Below, piece by piece: positions 26,486-36,593 of a DNA stretch of 64,000 nt (position 1 is its first letter; each line of letters starts with the position of its first letter). Below the pieces are notes generated by a model. That model was not told the DNA's origin and did no database searches. It saw nothing but the letters and a program-made list of their open reading frames with translations. The DNA is from Serratia proteamaculans. Lineage in GTDB: Bacteria; Pseudomonadota; Gammaproteobacteria; Enterobacterales; Enterobacteriaceae. Where the stretch lies: assembly GCF_008830365.1 (NCBI RefSeq), contig NZ_WBKI01000001.1, forward strand, positions 1,798,001-1,862,000, in the 5' to 3' direction. Made by a program: the position numbers and the translations under genes.

Positions 26486-27243
26486 CAGGCCGCCAGCGTC
26501 GCTCCACCATCAATCACAATATCCTGCATAGTGATATGGCTGGCACGATCGGAAGCCAGGAACAGAATGGCATCGGCGATTTCCTGTGGTTGAGCAATTT
26601 TGCCCAACGGAATGCCCAATTTGAACTGTTCCGGGAAACCGTTGATGGTGTTTTGCTCGCCGGTTTCGTCCAGCCACATGCCACGCTGCATTGGCGTATT
26701 GGTCGAGCCCGGCGAAACCAGGTTGCTGCGCACGCCATAAGGGGCCATTTCCAGCCCCACGGTTTGGCACAGGCTGCGTAATGCCGCCTTGGAGGCGCAA
26801 TAGGCCGCCATGCCGACGCGCGGCACATGGGCGGCATTGGACGCCACGCTGACAATCGCACCGCGTCGTTGGCGACGAAACACCGGCAAGGCATGGCGGA
26901 ACATATTGAATGCCCCACCGGCATTGACCGCCAGACAGGCCAGCCAGTCTGCGGTGCTGGTTTCATCCGTCAGCCCCATGCGCAAAATACCGGCACCGTT
27001 GACCAGCACGTCCAAATCCCCCTGCTCCGCCAGCAAACGTCCGCACACGCGGTCTACTGCATCACTATCAGCGATATCCAGCACTTCAGTGCGGAATGGG
27101 TATTCCTGCTCACCAAAGTGCTTATCAAAGCCAACCACTTCGGCACCGGCCTGCACAAACGCCAGTGCCGTTGTCAGACCAATTCCGGCACCAGCACCAG
27201 TCACCCAGACTCGCTTACCGGCGAAATCGCCCTGCTGTCCCAT
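26485..27243 (-). CDS. entA: 2,3-dihydro-2,3-dihydroxybenzoate dehydrogenase EntA
   Basis: This short-chain dehydrogenase of 252 residues (E. coli 248) oxidises 2,3-dihydro-DHB to 2,3-dihydroxybenzoate with NAD, the last step of the aryl precursor of enterobactin. The NAD loop GAGAGIG is at about residue 16. The catalytic Tyr and Lys are in AAYCASKAALRSL, and Ser is in SVASNAAH. The ATG at 27243 overlaps the entB stop by one base (TGATG). A longer start at 27273 would lie within entB and is unlikely. It is the last gene of entCEBA. The thioesterase gene entH, which follows in E. coli, is missing. Confidence 0.93.
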
Positions 27244-28097
27244 CAGGCTTTCCCCTCGGACAACAACGCCCACCAGCCATCAATGGTTGGGTTCTTGGCC
27301 AGCGCGATAAAATCGATATCGCCGCGAATTTTGCGCCAGCGTGCCGCCAATTCCATGATGCGTACCGAATCCAGACCGTAGTCGATCAGGTTTTCATCGT
27401 CGCCCATGTCTTCGCTGTCTTCATCGAGGAAAGGCATGATTTGCTGACGCAGCGCAGCCTTGCTGGCAATGCCCGGCAACAGCTCGGCGGTGGTCACCAC
27501 GCGACCGCAACGGCCGGCGGTATAACGCAATGACATCAGATGCTCTTCACGGGAGAAATCAGCCAGGCCGTCGGCCACCATGAACGGCTGAATATTGCGC
27601 ATAAAGGCATCGAGCGCCGTAGTCATGCAGCCGATATGCGCGTAGACGCCACAGATGATCAACTGATCGCGCCCCGACTCCTGCAGAATTTCCTGCAGCG
27701 GTGAGCGGTGGAAAGCACTGTAACGCCACTTCACCAGTAGGGTATCGTCTGCTTCCGGTGCCAGAGCAGCAACCACTGCCTGCTGTTCCGGGTGCTTATT
27801 CAGACCTGGGCCCCACATGTCATTCAACAAAGCGCGATCTTCATCGCTCTGCTGATTAGGCTGCGCGGTGTAAAACACCGGGATCCCCTGGGATTTGCAG
27901 TAACGGCGCAGGTTGGCGATGTTCTCCACCACCTGTTTGATCAGCGGGCTGTCTTCACCCCAGAAATTCAGGAAATACTGCTGCATATCGTGGATCAGCA
28001 GTGCAGCGCGCTGCGGTTCCACCTTCCAGCTCACTTTGTTGGTCGGCAGTTCAGCCTGAGTCGGCAACGCGTAATCATTAAGTTTTGGAATGGCCAT
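27243..28097 (-). CDS. entB: Isochorismatase/aryl carrier protein EntB
   Basis: This bifunctional protein of 284 residues (E. coli 285) has two domains. The N-terminal isochorismatase domain (about 1-205) has the catalytic Asp in ALLIHDMQQYF, and Lys and Cys later in the domain (ICGVYAHIGCMTT). It cleaves isochorismate to 2,3-dihydro-DHB. The C-terminal aryl carrier domain (about 210-284) carries the phosphopantetheine Ser in LIDYGLDSVRIMEL. EntE loads DHB onto this arm and EntF takes it over. It is 3 bases from entE and overlaps entA. Confidence 0.95.
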   Translation of the reverse strand: MAIPKLNDYALPTQAELPTNKVSWKVEPQRAALLIHDMQQYFLNFWGEDSPLIKQVVENIANLRRYCKSQGIPVFYTAQPNQQSDEDRALLNDMWGPGLNKHPEQQAVVAALAPEADDTLLVKWRYSAFHRSPLQEILQESGRDQLIICGVYAHIGCMTTALDAFMRNIQPFMVADGLADFSREEHLMSLRYTAGRCGRVVTTAELLPGIASKAALRQQIMPFLDEDSEDMGDDENLIDYGLDSVRIMELAARWRKIRGDIDFIALAKNPTIDGWWALLSEGKA

Positions 28098-28100
28098 GAC

Positions 28101-29729
28101 TTATTCTCCCTGGACCAGAGTCAGTTGTTGCGCCTCCAGGCGTTGGCGCAACAGTTTTTTATCCACTTTGCCAACCGGGGTGAGCGGCAGCGTATCAACC
28201 TGTATAAAGCGATCGGGTAATTTGAATTCGGCCACGCCCTCGGCGCGCAAATGGCGGCGCAGTACCACCGGTTTCAGTGCGCTGGTCGCGATAATATAGG
28301 CACAGCTTTTTTCACCCATCAGTTCGTCCGGCATGGAAACCAACGCCGCGTTGATCACTTCAGGATGACGCAACAGCAGGTTTTCGATCTCCTCGGCGGC
28401 GATCTTCTCCCCACCACGGTTGATCTGATCTTTCTGACGACCTTCAACCTTCACATAACCGTCTTCGGTCAGGCTGATCAGGTCACCGGAGCAGTAGAAG
28501 CCGTCGTCATCAAAGGCGGCGGCGTTGTGCTCTGGGCTTTGGTAATAGCCACGGAAGGTATAAGGACCACGGGTCATCAGACGTCCGGTTTCGCCCACCG
28601 GCAGCGGGTTACCCTCATCATCGGCCACCCACAGCTCGTCATCCGGCGACATCGGGCAGCCCTGGGTGGTCAGAATATGCTGGTCGTCATCGTCCAGGCG
28701 GGTGTAGTTCACCAGGCCTTCCGCCATGCCGAACACCTGCTGCAACTGGCAGCCGATCTCGGCCGGAATACGTGCCGCCAGGGTTTCTCCCAACTTGGCG
28801 CCGCCCACCTGCAGCAGCTTAAGGCTGGCCAGTTGCTGGCAACCGCCCCACTCTTCAATCGCCTGCAACCACAGCGTGACCGCCGGCGGCACCAGCGCCG
28901 TCACGTTAATCTGATGCTGCTCGATCAAACGGAAACATTGTCCGGCATCCGGATCGCTGGCAAATACCACCAGCCCGGCACCATAGAACACGCCCAAGAT
29001 GCCCGGGGAGCTCATCGGATAGTTGTGGGCCACCGGCAGCGCGCACAGATAGCGGGTATCAACATCGAAATGACAAATTTCCACGCTACGGCGAATGCTG
29101 TAGTAGTAATCATTGTGGGTACGCGGGATCAGCTTTGGCGTGCCAGTGCTACCACCGGAAAGCTGGAAAAATGCCACCTGATCGGCCGGGGTTGGCGTCG
29201 CGACAAAATCACCGCTGTCTTCTTCCAGCCAGGCCGCCAGCGACTGTTCGCCCTCGGCCTGATTACGCAGTGCCACCACGCGCAGTGAAGGATGCTCAGC
29301 GTGAAAAGCCGTCAGATATTCATCGTTGCCAAACAAGCCATGCTGGCGATCGGCAATCAGCAACGCTGGTTTGATCTGTACGGCGTAGGCATTCAGCTCG
29401 TTGCGTTGATGACTGAACAGCGCATTCACCGGCACCACGCCAATTTTCAGCAACGCAAAGAAGGTCACATAGAATTCGACTACGTTGCCCAACTGCACCA
29501 GCGCAGTGTCACCGCTTTGGATGCCGCGACGCTGCAGGGCGGCGGCCAGCCGATCGGAAAGCTGATTAAGCTGGCGATAGCTCAGGTTGCGCTCCGGGTC
29601 GATCAGCGCGATGGCGTCATTTTTGGCCTGGCGAGTGATGATGTCGGTCAACGGCCGGTCGGTCCAATATCCGCGCTCACGATAACGACGGGCCAAGGCC
29701 TCAGGCCAGGGGGTAAAAGCAATACTCAT
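28101..29729 (-). CDS. entE: 2,3-dihydroxybenzoate-AMP ligase EntE
   Basis: This stand-alone adenylation enzyme of 542 residues (E. coli 536) activates 2,3-dihydroxybenzoate with ATP and transfers it to the EntB carrier arm. ANL-superfamily motifs are present: the P-loop [25 protein letters not shown] split by the usual Ser/Thr/Gly run (about residue 190), [20 protein letters not shown] (about residue 420), and the catalytic Lys near the C-terminus in [11 protein letters not shown]. It lies 8 bases after entC and 3 bases before entB in one operon under the Fur site at 30984. Confidence 0.95.
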   Translation of the reverse strand: MSIAFTPWPEALARRYRERGYWTDRPLTDIITRQAKNDAIALIDPERNLSYRQLNQLSDRLAAALQRRGIQSGDTALVQLGNVVEFYVTFFALLKIGVVPVNALFSHQRNELNAYAVQIKPALLIADRQHGLFGNDEYLTAFHAEHPSLRVVALRNQAEGEQSLAAWLEEDSGDFVATPTPADQVAFFQLSGGSTGTPKLIPRTHNDYYYSIRRSVEICHFDVDTRYLCALPVAHNYPMSSPGILGVFYGAGLVVFASDPDAGQCFRLIEQHQINVTALVPPAVTLWLQAIEEWGGCQQLASLKLLQVGGAKLGETLAARIPAEIGCQLQQVFGMAEGLVNYTRLDDDDQHILTTQGCPMSPDDELWVADDEGNPLPVGETGRLMTRGPYTFRGYYQSPEHNAAAFDDDGFYCSGDLISLTEDGYVKVEGRQKDQINRGGEKIAAEEIENLLLRHPEVINAALVSMPDELMGEKSCAYIIATSALKPVVLRRHLRAEGVAEFKLPDRFIQVDTLPLTPVGKVDKKLLRQRLEAQQLTLVQGE

Positions 29730-29737
29730 GGGAATGT

Positions 29738-30946
29738 CTATCCTTGGTTCAGGCCAAACGCCCGCGAAATGGTACTGAGTTTGGTGCCGGTTTCATGCCA
29801 CTCGGATTCCGGCGAAGAGTCTTGTACGATGCCGGCTCCGGCAAACAGTCGCACCTGATTGCCCTGCACCGTGCCGCAACGGATGGTCACTACCCACTCA
29901 CCGTTACCTTCGGCGTCACACCAGCCGACGATGCCGCCAAACAGGCCGCGATCGAAAGGTTCCAACTGCTTAATCACCTGATGTGCCAACGCGGTCGGCG
30001 TACCGCACAGCGCCGGCGTCGGGTGTAACAGGCAGGCCAGCGACAGCGCATTTTCAGCGCGGCTGGCAGCTTCACCGTCGATAGGGGTCGACAGGTGCCA
30101 CAGCGTGGTAGTGCTCAATAATTCAGGAACGGTAGGAATATTCAGATAACGGCAGCGTTCGGCCAGCACCTGACGCATCCCTTCGGTGACAAACTGGTGC
30201 TCATAGCGATCTTTTTCTGACACCAATAACTGCTGGCTGACTTCCAGATCCCGCTGCGGATCGGCATCACGACGGGCAGAGCCGGCCAGAGGGTTGGAGT
30301 AAAACTGCGCGCCGGATTTGCGTAGCAGCAATTCCGGGCTGGCCCCCAACAGTGCCCCCTGTTCCAGCGGGACATGGAAGTGGAAACCATGAGGATTCTG
30401 GGCGATGATACGCGCCATCAACGCTTGGCGATCTACCGGCTCGCGGGTTTCAATCTCCAGCAAGCGCGACAGCACCACTTTATCCAACTGGTCGCCACGG
30501 GTCGCTTCCACCGCATCCGCCACCATCTGCATAAAGGGTCGTTGGGCAGGCACTTCATTTTGGCGAGTAATTTCCGGCAGGGCGTCCTGCGGTGAAGCTA
30601 CGCCAGCCAAATAGGCATCGCGCTCAAACCATTGAGTTTGCTGGGGAATAAACAGCGCCGAGGGCTGATGAGTGTCAAACGGGATCGCACCGCACAGTAT
30701 TGGGTTTTTCACCCCCGCCAGTTTGGCCTCGGCAAAAGCATGCTGTACCGCCTGCTGGAACTCGCCCTTAAGCTGGTCCCCGTCCTGGGCCGGCAGCGTA
30801 ATTTTGGCGAAGCAGCCTTGAGTACTCAGGCTACGGAAAGGAGAGGTAAAGAAAAAGCCGGAGGTCGGCGACACGCCTGCAGCAGACTGTTCGCTATCCT
30901 TGCTTTGCGGCTTCTTCTGCCCGGAACTCTTTACTGTAACGCTCAT
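29738..30946 (-). CDS. entC: Isochorismate synthase EntC
   Basis: This Mg-dependent chorismate-utilising enzyme of 402 residues (E. coli 391) converts chorismate to isochorismate, the entry into enterobactin synthesis. Conserved motifs include [28 protein letters not shown] (about residue 230), [14 protein letters not shown] and [16 protein letters not shown] toward the C-terminus. The ATG at 30946 is favoured by GGGAG just upstream. It is first in the entCEBA operon, divergent from fepB, with a Fur box 38 bases upstream of the start. Confidence 0.95.
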   Translation of the reverse strand: MSVTVKSSGQKKPQSKDSEQSAAGVSPTSGFFFTSPFRSLSTQGCFAKITLPAQDGDQLKGEFQQAVQHAFAEAKLAGVKNPILCGAIPFDTHQPSALFIPQQTQWFERDAYLAGVASPQDALPEITRQNEVPAQRPFMQMVADAVEATRGDQLDKVVLSRLLEIETREPVDRQALMARIIAQNPHGFHFHVPLEQGALLGASPELLLRKSGAQFYSNPLAGSARRDADPQRDLEVSQQLLVSEKDRYEHQFVTEGMRQVLAERCRYLNIPTVPELLSTTTLWHLSTPIDGEAASRAENALSLACLLHPTPALCGTPTALAHQVIKQLEPFDRGLFGGIVGWCDAEGNGEWVVTIRCGTVQGNQVRLFAGAGIVQDSSPESEWHETGTKLSTISRAFGLNQG

Positions 30947-30983
30947 CGGTACTCCCTTTCGTATCATGAACAATAACCGGTAT

Positions 30984-31002
30984 AATAATGATTATCATTT
31001 GT
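30984..31002. promoter_or_regulatory. Fur box, entC side of the entC-fepB intergenic region
   Basis: It matches the 19-base Fur consensus at 14 positions (core AATAATGAT then ATCATT). It lies 38 bases upstream of entC. Confidence 0.7.
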
Positions 31003-31102
31003 ATTGAATCGCGTTAAATTACCCTCGTGAATATGCTATGTCAATAAATGTAAACAGTTCTTCCATTCATAATCGTGATATAAAACCAGCAGTTTTAATT
31101 AT

Positions 31103-31121
31103 ATAAATGATAAGTATTACT
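31103..31121. promoter_or_regulatory. Second Fur-like site, fepB side
   Basis: It matches at 12 of 19 positions around AATGATAA and ATTA, 23 bases upstream of the fepB ATG. It is weaker but well placed. Confidence 0.5.
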
Positions 31122-31143
31122 ATTTAACTTCTAAGGATGCTTT

Positions 31144-32103
31144 ATGAAGAAGAACCCGATCTTCAGCCTGGTGCTGTTTGGCCTGATGCTCATCGGTACT
31201 GCCCATGCCGCAGACGCCGGTTGGCCGCGCAAAATTGAAACTTCACACGGCGTGGTGACACTCAGCCAGCCCCCTGCGCGCATCGTTTCCACCAGCGTCA
31301 CCGTCACCGGTACCCTGCTGGCGATCGACGCTCCGGTGATCGCCAGTGGCGCCACCACGCCCGGCAACCGTCTGGCGGACTCACAGGGCTTCTTCCATCA
31401 ATGGGGCGCTATCGCGGCACAGCGCGGTGTTAAGCGTCTGTATATCGGCGAACCCAACGCAGAAACCATTGCCGGCGAAGCCCCCGATCTGATTATCATC
31501 TCGGCCACCGGTGCCGATTCCGCCCTGCGCCTGTACGATCAGCTCTCCGCCATTGCCCCGGTGCTGGTGGTCAATTACGACGACAAAAGCTGGCAGGCAC
31601 TGGCGACCGAACTGGGTCAGGCTACCGGGCATGAAGTTCAGGCACAGAAAGTCGTCAGTGATTTCGATGCGCGTAAAAAATCACTGAAGCAGCGTATGAA
31701 ACTGCCGGAACAACCGATTTCCGCCCTGGTCTTCAACGCCGATGGCAAATCCGCCAACCTGTGGACCGCCGCATCGTCCCAGGGGCAGATGCTCAAGCAG
31801 TTGGGTTTTACCCTGGCACCGCTACCGGCCAAGCTGAACAACAGCCGCAGCATGGGAATGCGTAAGGACATTATTCAACTGAGCGGTGAAAACCTGGCGG
31901 AAGGCCTGAACGGCCAGACGCTGATGCTGTTCGCCAACAACGACAGCGATGTCCAGCGTCTGATGGCCAATCCTTTCCTGGCGGACCTGCCGTCGGTGCA
32001 GCACAAGCGGGTTTACGCGCTGGGGAGTGACACCTTCCGACTGGATTACTACAGCGCCAGCAACCTGCTGACGCTGTTGGAAACACAGTTTATTTCTCAG
32101 TAG
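31144..32103 (+). CDS. fepB: Periplasmic ferric-enterobactin binding protein FepB
   Basis: This type III periplasmic solute-binding protein of 319 residues delivers Fe-enterobactin to FepDG. A cleavable signal peptide ends at AHA (residue about 22). The mature part shows [30 protein letters not shown] split over the two-lobe start, [10 protein letters not shown] and [18 protein letters not shown], as in E. coli FepB. It is divergent from entC and converges with entS, overlapping its end by 14 bases. Transcription is likely controlled by the Fur sites upstream. Confidence 0.94.
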   Translation: MKKNPIFSLVLFGLMLIGTAHAADAGWPRKIETSHGVVTLSQPPARIVSTSVTVTGTLLAIDAPVIASGATTPGNRLADSQGFFHQWGAIAAQRGVKRLYIGEPNAETIAGEAPDLIIISATGADSALRLYDQLSAIAPVLVVNYDDKSWQALATELGQATGHEVQAQKVVSDFDARKKSLKQRMKLPEQPISALVFNADGKSANLWTAASSQGQMLKQLGFTLAPLPAKLNNSRSMGMRKDIIQLSGENLAEGLNGQTLMLFANNDSDVQRLMANPFLADLPSVQHKRVYALGSDTFRLDYYSASNLLTLLETQFISQ

Positions 32104-33358
32104 ATTCTGCGGCGGGCTGGAGATCGCTTTCTTGCCCGCCACGGCCCACCTGACGCAGACCGCGCATCGCAAAAGCCAACACCACACCGAGCAGCGCCAC
32201 GCCAAAACCAAAGCTGGTTGAGGTCATCGCCGGCAGCATAAACGCCCCCATGGCCCCCAGCAACAGCGCGCCCAAGGCGTCACCCACCACGTTTTGCGCC
32301 GTCCACAAGCCATTGATACGTCCGAGAAACGCATCCGGCGTCAGGTTCTGGATCAACCCGTACTGCAGCAGTGAATTCAGCGCGCTCAGATAACCGAAGA
32401 CCACCAGGAAAAACAGCGCCAGGCCATACCACGGCATCAAACCGAACAGGCCGATAGCGACAAAAGCGCCAATCGCCGTCATCAGCATCATCCAACCCGG
32501 CCGCGCCACGTGGGCTACACGGCCACTGGTAAAGGCACCAATCGCTGCTCCCAGCGGCACGGCGGAATACATAAAGCCCAACTGCGCCGCACTGACCTGC
32601 CACATGCCGGACATGGCCGGATACAGCACCCGCACCGCGCTGGCCATGGTCAACAGTGCGCCAATCAGCGCCACCATACCAATTACCCGGTTACGGAACA
32701 GGAAACCAAAGCCCCCGGCCAGCGCACGTAGTGGGTGCTCACGTGGCTGCGGGGGTGGCAACAACTGCGGCAGGCGCAGCAACGGGATCAGCGTCAGCAA
32801 GGTGCCAAACGCCGCCAGACCGTAGTTCCAGGCCACGCCGGCGTTGGCGATCACCAGCCCCCCGATCGCCGGGGAGAGGATCGAGCCAAAACGCACCGTC
32901 AACATGCTGATAGCCCCGGCCTGCACGATATTTTCACGCCCCACCAGTGCCGGTGTGGCCGCCAACAGCGCCGTAACGCCAACCGCACCGAAGAAGCCGT
33001 CCCAGACGGCCAGCAGGTAAATCAGCGTTAATGAGGGAGCAGGCAACGCGGCGTTCAGGCACAGACCGACAAAACCGATGCCGCAGGTGGAGCGGGCGAA
33101 CAAAATCAGGCGACGGCGCTCATAACGATCGGCCAGCACGCCCCCCATCAGCAAACCGGCAAACATGCCGCTGCCCGCCAGCGTCACGGACAAACCAACC
33201 AGCAACGTCGACCCGGTCAAGGCCTGGATCTGCACCGGGATAGCAATGGCCATCAACCCCAGCGCTAAAATGGAAATAAAACGCGCGCAAAAAACGGCAC
33301 GAAACGCGCCATTGGTCTTAAGCAGGCCAAAATCAAGCAAAATAGAGGGCTTACTCAT
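32090..33358 (-). CDS. entS: Enterobactin exporter EntS (MFS)
   Basis: The 422-residue major facilitator protein (E. coli 416) moves enterobactin from cytoplasm to periplasm. Typical segments are [16 protein letters not shown] at the start, [15 protein letters not shown] between spans 2 and 3, and [16 protein letters not shown] near span 10. The ATG at 33358 fits the homologue and follows GAGAAAG. Upstream in-frame codons reach 33592 but would run through an ERIC element. The gene is divergent from fepDGC. The shared Fur site is about 215 bases away because the ERIC element separates them. Confidence 0.92.
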   Translation of the reverse strand: MSKPSILLDFGLLKTNGAFRAVFCARFISILALGLMAIAIPVQIQALTGSTLLVGLSVTLAGSGMFAGLLMGGVLADRYERRRLILFARSTCGIGFVGLCLNAALPAPSLTLIYLLAVWDGFFGAVGVTALLAATPALVGRENIVQAGAISMLTVRFGSILSPAIGGLVIANAGVAWNYGLAAFGTLLTLIPLLRLPQLLPPPQPREHPLRALAGGFGFLFRNRVIGMVALIGALLTMASAVRVLYPAMSGMWQVSAAQLGFMYSAVPLGAAIGAFTSGRVAHVARPGWMMLMTAIGAFVAIGLFGLMPWYGLALFFLVVFGYLSALNSLLQYGLIQNLTPDAFLGRINGLWTAQNVVGDALGALLLGAMGAFMLPAMTSTSFGFGVALLGVVLAFAMRGLRQVGRGGQESDLQPAAESTEK

Positions 33359-33398
33359 GAGCTTTCTCACCACAACTAAAGAAAAAGGGGCAGCGTCC

Positions 33399-33526
33399 AT
33401 AGCCAAAATAATTGGAGTTGAATCAAGGCGGCAACTAAGCGTATCCCCAGGAACGTACCGGAAGTACGTGATTGGGGTAAGTGCAGGCAGCCAACACAGA
33501 TGCAGCTTCAAGAATGAAGGGTATAT
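33399..33526. repeat. ERIC element in the entS leader
   Basis: About 128 bases bounded by ATAGCC and GGGTATAT contain CGTATCCCCAGGAACGTAC and GTACGTGATTGGGGTAAG, the ERIC core arms. It is related to the copy at 26357 but diverged. It lies between the Fur site and the entS ATG. Confidence 0.78.
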
Positions 33527-33571
33527 GCTGCAATAGCGAAGGGACTCATGATACCATAGATGAAAGCAATC

Positions 33572-33590
33572 AATAATGATAATAAAACTC
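33572..33590. promoter_or_regulatory. Fur box between entS and fepD
   Basis: It matches 14 of 19 consensus positions (AATAATGATAAT core), 30 bases upstream of the fepD ATG. Confidence 0.65.
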
Positions 33591-33619
33591 ATTTATATTC
33601 AATTGAATAATGGATTGGT

Positions 33620-34693
33620 ATGTTACGGATTACACGCCCAGGCACACAGCCCGTCCCCGCTCCCCAGGAGCGTCTTATTGGCGGCACTTCCCGTTCATTT
33701 CGTCGCAGGCTTTTTGGCCTGCTGATTGCCTTTTGTGCATTGCTGGGCGTGATGCTACTCAGCCTATCACTTGGCGCTAAATCAATTCCCTTCGACACGG
33801 TTATCCAGGCGCTGAACGGCCAGTGCAGCGGTGCAGACTGCACCATCATTACCAACGCCAGGCTGCCACGTACGCTGGTGGGCGTGCTGGCCGGTATCGC
33901 ACTGGGCCTGTCCGGCGTACTGATGCAAACCCTCACCCGCAACCCCCTGGCCGATCCGGGCATTCTCGGGGTTAACGCCGGTGCGGGCTTTGCCGTGGTA
34001 CTGGGGATCACCTTCTTTGGTGCTGCCGACGTCAGCCAATATCTGTGGTTTGCCTTTGCCGGTGCGATGTTCGCTGCGCTGCTGGTGGCGCTGATCGGCG
34101 CTTTGGGCGGCAGCAGCCTTAACCCGGTACGTCTGACGCTGGCCGGTGTCGCGCTGGCCGCGGTGCTGGAAGGCATGACCTCCGGGATTTCCCTGCTGAA
34201 CCCACTGGTGTTCGATCAGCTCCGTTTTTGGCAGGCCGGTTCGCTGGATATTCAAAATATGCAGGTGGTGCGTACCGTCACCCTGCCGATCCTGCTGGGT
34301 ACGCTGATTACCCTGTGGTTGAGCAAGTCACTGAACAGCCTGAGCATGGGTAATGAATTGGCCACCGCACTGGGCACCGGTATTGTGCGTACCCAGTTGC
34401 TGGGTCTGCTGGCGATTACCTTGCTGTGTGGCGGTGCCACTGCCGCCGTCGGCCCGATTGCCTTTGTCGGTCTGATGATGCCGCACATCGCCCGGCGGCT
34501 GGCCGGTTCCGAGCTGCACTGGATGCTGCCATGGACGCTGGTATTAACCCCCATCCTGCTGCTGAGCGCCGATCTGATCGGCCGCTTCCTGGTGGCCGGT
34601 GAACTGCGCGTTTCCATCGTCACCGCTCTGATTGGCGCCCCCCTGCTGATCATGTTGGTGCGGCAACGCCATATGTTCAGGAGGCAGCGCTAA
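33620..34693 (+). CDS. fepD: Ferric-enterobactin ABC permease FepD
   Basis: This inner-membrane permease of the FecCD family has 357 residues and about nine to ten spans. It forms the Fe-enterobactin channel with FepG. Family segments visible are RLPRTLVGVLAGIALGLSGVLMQ with TRNPLADPGILGVNAGAG (about residue 75-115) and GPIAFVGLMMPHIARRLAGS (about residue 285), the site that contacts the FepC ATPase. The N-terminal tail is about 20 residues longer than usual and rich in Pro and Arg. The gene overlaps fepG by one base (TAATG). Confidence 0.94.
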   Translation: MLRITRPGTQPVPAPQERLIGGTSRSFRRRLFGLLIAFCALLGVMLLSLSLGAKSIPFDTVIQALNGQCSGADCTIITNARLPRTLVGVLAGIALGLSGVLMQTLTRNPLADPGILGVNAGAGFAVVLGITFFGAADVSQYLWFAFAGAMFAALLVALIGALGGSSLNPVRLTLAGVALAAVLEGMTSGISLLNPLVFDQLRFWQAGSLDIQNMQVVRTVTLPILLGTLITLWLSKSLNSLSMGNELATALGTGIVRTQLLGLLAITLLCGGATAAVGPIAFVGLMMPHIARRLAGSELHWMLPWTLVLTPILLLSADLIGRFLVAGELRVSIVTALIGAPLLIMLVRQRHMFRRQR

Positions 34694-35718
34694 TGGCGAT
34701 GTCCGCGGCCCGCCTGATGGCCAACCACAAAATGCGCGCCCTTTCGCGTCCGGCGCTGACTGCGCTGCTACTGTTGCTGGCCGTGCTGGCGCTGGCGATT
34801 TACGCTCTGGGTTCCGGTGCTCTGTCGCTGACCGCCTCGCAGGTGATCGACGCCTTGCGCGGTAAAGGCCCGGCCAACCTGGCGGTGATCGTCACCCAAT
34901 GGCGTTTACCACGCGTGGTGATGGCACTGCTACTGGGGGCGGCACTGGGCATCAGCGGTGCCATTTTCCAGTCGATACTGCGCAACCCGCTCGGCAGCCC
35001 GGACGTGATTGGCTTTAATACCGGCGCTTACAGCGGCGTGCTGGTGGCCATAGTGCTGTTTAACGGCGGCGTTTTCGGCATCACTTCCGGGGCGCTGGTC
35101 GGGGGTCTGTTGACCGCCGCGCTGATTTATCTGCTGGCCTGGCGCAACGGCGTTGAGTCTTTCCGTTTGATTATCGTCGGCATTGCCGTCCGCGCCCTGC
35201 TGGTGGCGGGGAATACTTGGCTTATCATCAGCGCCTCGCTGGAATCCGCCATGACCGCCGGACTGTGGAGCGCCGGTTCACTCAACGGCGTGAACTGGGC
35301 GAAAAGCCTGCCAGTGTTGGTGGTGTTCGCGCTGTGCTGCCTGCTGTTACTGACACTGTCCCGCCGTATGCGGCTGCTGGAAATGGGTGATGATACCGCC
35401 TGCGCACTCGGCGTACCGGTAGAACGCTCGCGCGTTATGTTGCTGCTGATCGGCGTGTTGCTGACGGCCGCCGCGACCGCCGTGGCCGGGCCGATCTCCT
35501 TTATTGCGCTGGTGGCCCCGCAGATTGCGCGACGCCTGTGTGCCAACCGCAGCGTACTGCTGCTGACGGCCCTGATCGGTGCCCTGCTGTTGCTGCTCGC
35601 CGATGTCGTTGCACAGCGCCTGTTTATGCCTTATCAGCTGCCGGTCGGAGTGTTGACCGTCAGCCTGGGCGGCATTTATCTGATTTGGCTATTAATCCGT
35701 GAGTCACGTAAAAAATGA
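34693..35718 (+). CDS. fepG: Ferric-enterobactin ABC permease FepG
   Basis: This second FecCD-family permease subunit has 341 residues. It shows RLPRVVMALLLGAALGISGAIFQ followed by LRNPLGSPDVIGFNTGAYSG (about residue 70-110) and AGPISFIALVAPQIARRLC (about residue 265). It dimerises with FepD in the inner membrane. It starts on the last base of fepD and overlaps fepC by 4 bases, so fepDGC is one tightly coupled operon under the Fur site at 33572. Confidence 0.94.
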   Translation: MAMSAARLMANHKMRALSRPALTALLLLLAVLALAIYALGSGALSLTASQVIDALRGKGPANLAVIVTQWRLPRVVMALLLGAALGISGAIFQSILRNPLGSPDVIGFNTGAYSGVLVAIVLFNGGVFGITSGALVGGLLTAALIYLLAWRNGVESFRLIIVGIAVRALLVAGNTWLIISASLESAMTAGLWSAGSLNGVNWAKSLPVLVVFALCCLLLLTLSRRMRLLEMGDDTACALGVPVERSRVMLLLIGVLLTAAATAVAGPISFIALVAPQIARRLCANRSVLLLTALIGALLLLLADVVAQRLFMPYQLPVGVLTVSLGGIYLIWLLIRESRKK

Positions 35719-36518
35719 ATGCTGAACCCCTGCAGCCCGCGCCGCTACGCGCCGAGCATCTGACGCTCGGCTACGACAAAAAAATTGTCGCCAACGACCT
35801 GTCCGTCTCTATCCCGCACGGCGAACTGACGGTGATTATCGGGCCGAACGCCTGCGGTAAATCGACCCTGCTACGTACCCTCAGCCGCCTGATGCAGCCG
35901 CAGGCCGGCGCAGTCTGGCTGAACGGCAAACAAATCAGCGAATACGCCACCAAAGAGGTGGCGCGCCAGTTGGGATTATTGCCACAAAGCTCGACCGCAC
36001 CGGGTGATATCACCGTGTTTGATCTGGTGGCCCGTGGTCGCTATCCGCATCAGCGCCTGTTCAGTCGCTGGAGTGAGGAAGATCAACAGGCGGTAGACCA
36101 GGCAATGCGCTCCACCGGCGTATTCGAACTGGCCGAACAACCGGTCGATACGCTCTCCGGCGGACAACGTCAGCGGGTGTGGATCGCGATGGTACTGGCG
36201 CAGCAAACGCCACTGCTGCTGCTGGATGAGCCGACCACCTGGCTGGATATCACCCACCAGATCGACCTGCTGGAGCTGATGCGTCAGTTAAACCGTGAAA
36301 ACGGCCATACGCTGGTGGTGGTGCTGCACGATCTCAACCATGCCTGCCGCTACGCCACGCATCTGATTGCCATGCGCGACGGTAAGGTGGTGGCCGAAGG
36401 GGCGCCGAAGGATATTGTGACCGCGGAACTGATCGAAGAGGTGTACGGCCTGCGCTGCATGATCATTGACGATCCGGTTTCGCATACGCCGTTGGTGGTA
36501 CCACTGGGTAAGTCATAA
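35715..36518 (+). CDS. fepC: Ferric-enterobactin ABC ATPase FepC
   Basis: This ATP-binding subunit of 267 residues powers FepDG. Walker A is GPNACGKSTLL at about residue 42, the Q-loop is in LLPQSSTAP, the signature is LSGGQRQRVWIAM, Walker B is LLLLDEPTTWLD and the H-loop His is in VVVLHDLNHACRY. It lies last in fepDGC. E. coli has fepE after fepC, but here a structured palindrome and the convergent end of entF follow. Confidence 0.95.
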   Translation: MNAEPLQPAPLRAEHLTLGYDKKIVANDLSVSIPHGELTVIIGPNACGKSTLLRTLSRLMQPQAGAVWLNGKQISEYATKEVARQLGLLPQSSTAPGDITVFDLVARGRYPHQRLFSRWSEEDQQAVDQAMRSTGVFELAEQPVDTLSGGQRQRVWIAMVLAQQTPLLLLDEPTTWLDITHQIDLLELMRQLNRENGHTLVVVLHDLNHACRYATHLIAMRDGKVVAEGAPKDIVTAELIEEVYGLRCMIIDDPVSHTPLVVPLGKS

Positions 36519-36523
36519 ATATT

Positions 36524-36580
36524 GTAGGGGCCCAGCATGCTGGGCCCGCGTTAATCGGGGCGAATCTATTCGCTCCCTAC
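36524..36580. repeat. Nested palindromic element between fepC and entF
   Basis: An outer stem GTAGGG/CCCTAC (36524 and 36575) encloses two inner hairpins: a perfect 20-base palindrome at 36528-36547 (arms GGGCCCAGCA) and GGGGCGAAT/ATTCGCTCC at 36557-36576. The shape is a cruciform like widespread intergenic repeats of enterobacteria. It may act as a two-way terminator. Confidence 0.6.
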
Positions 36581-36593
36581 CCGTCACTGGGTA

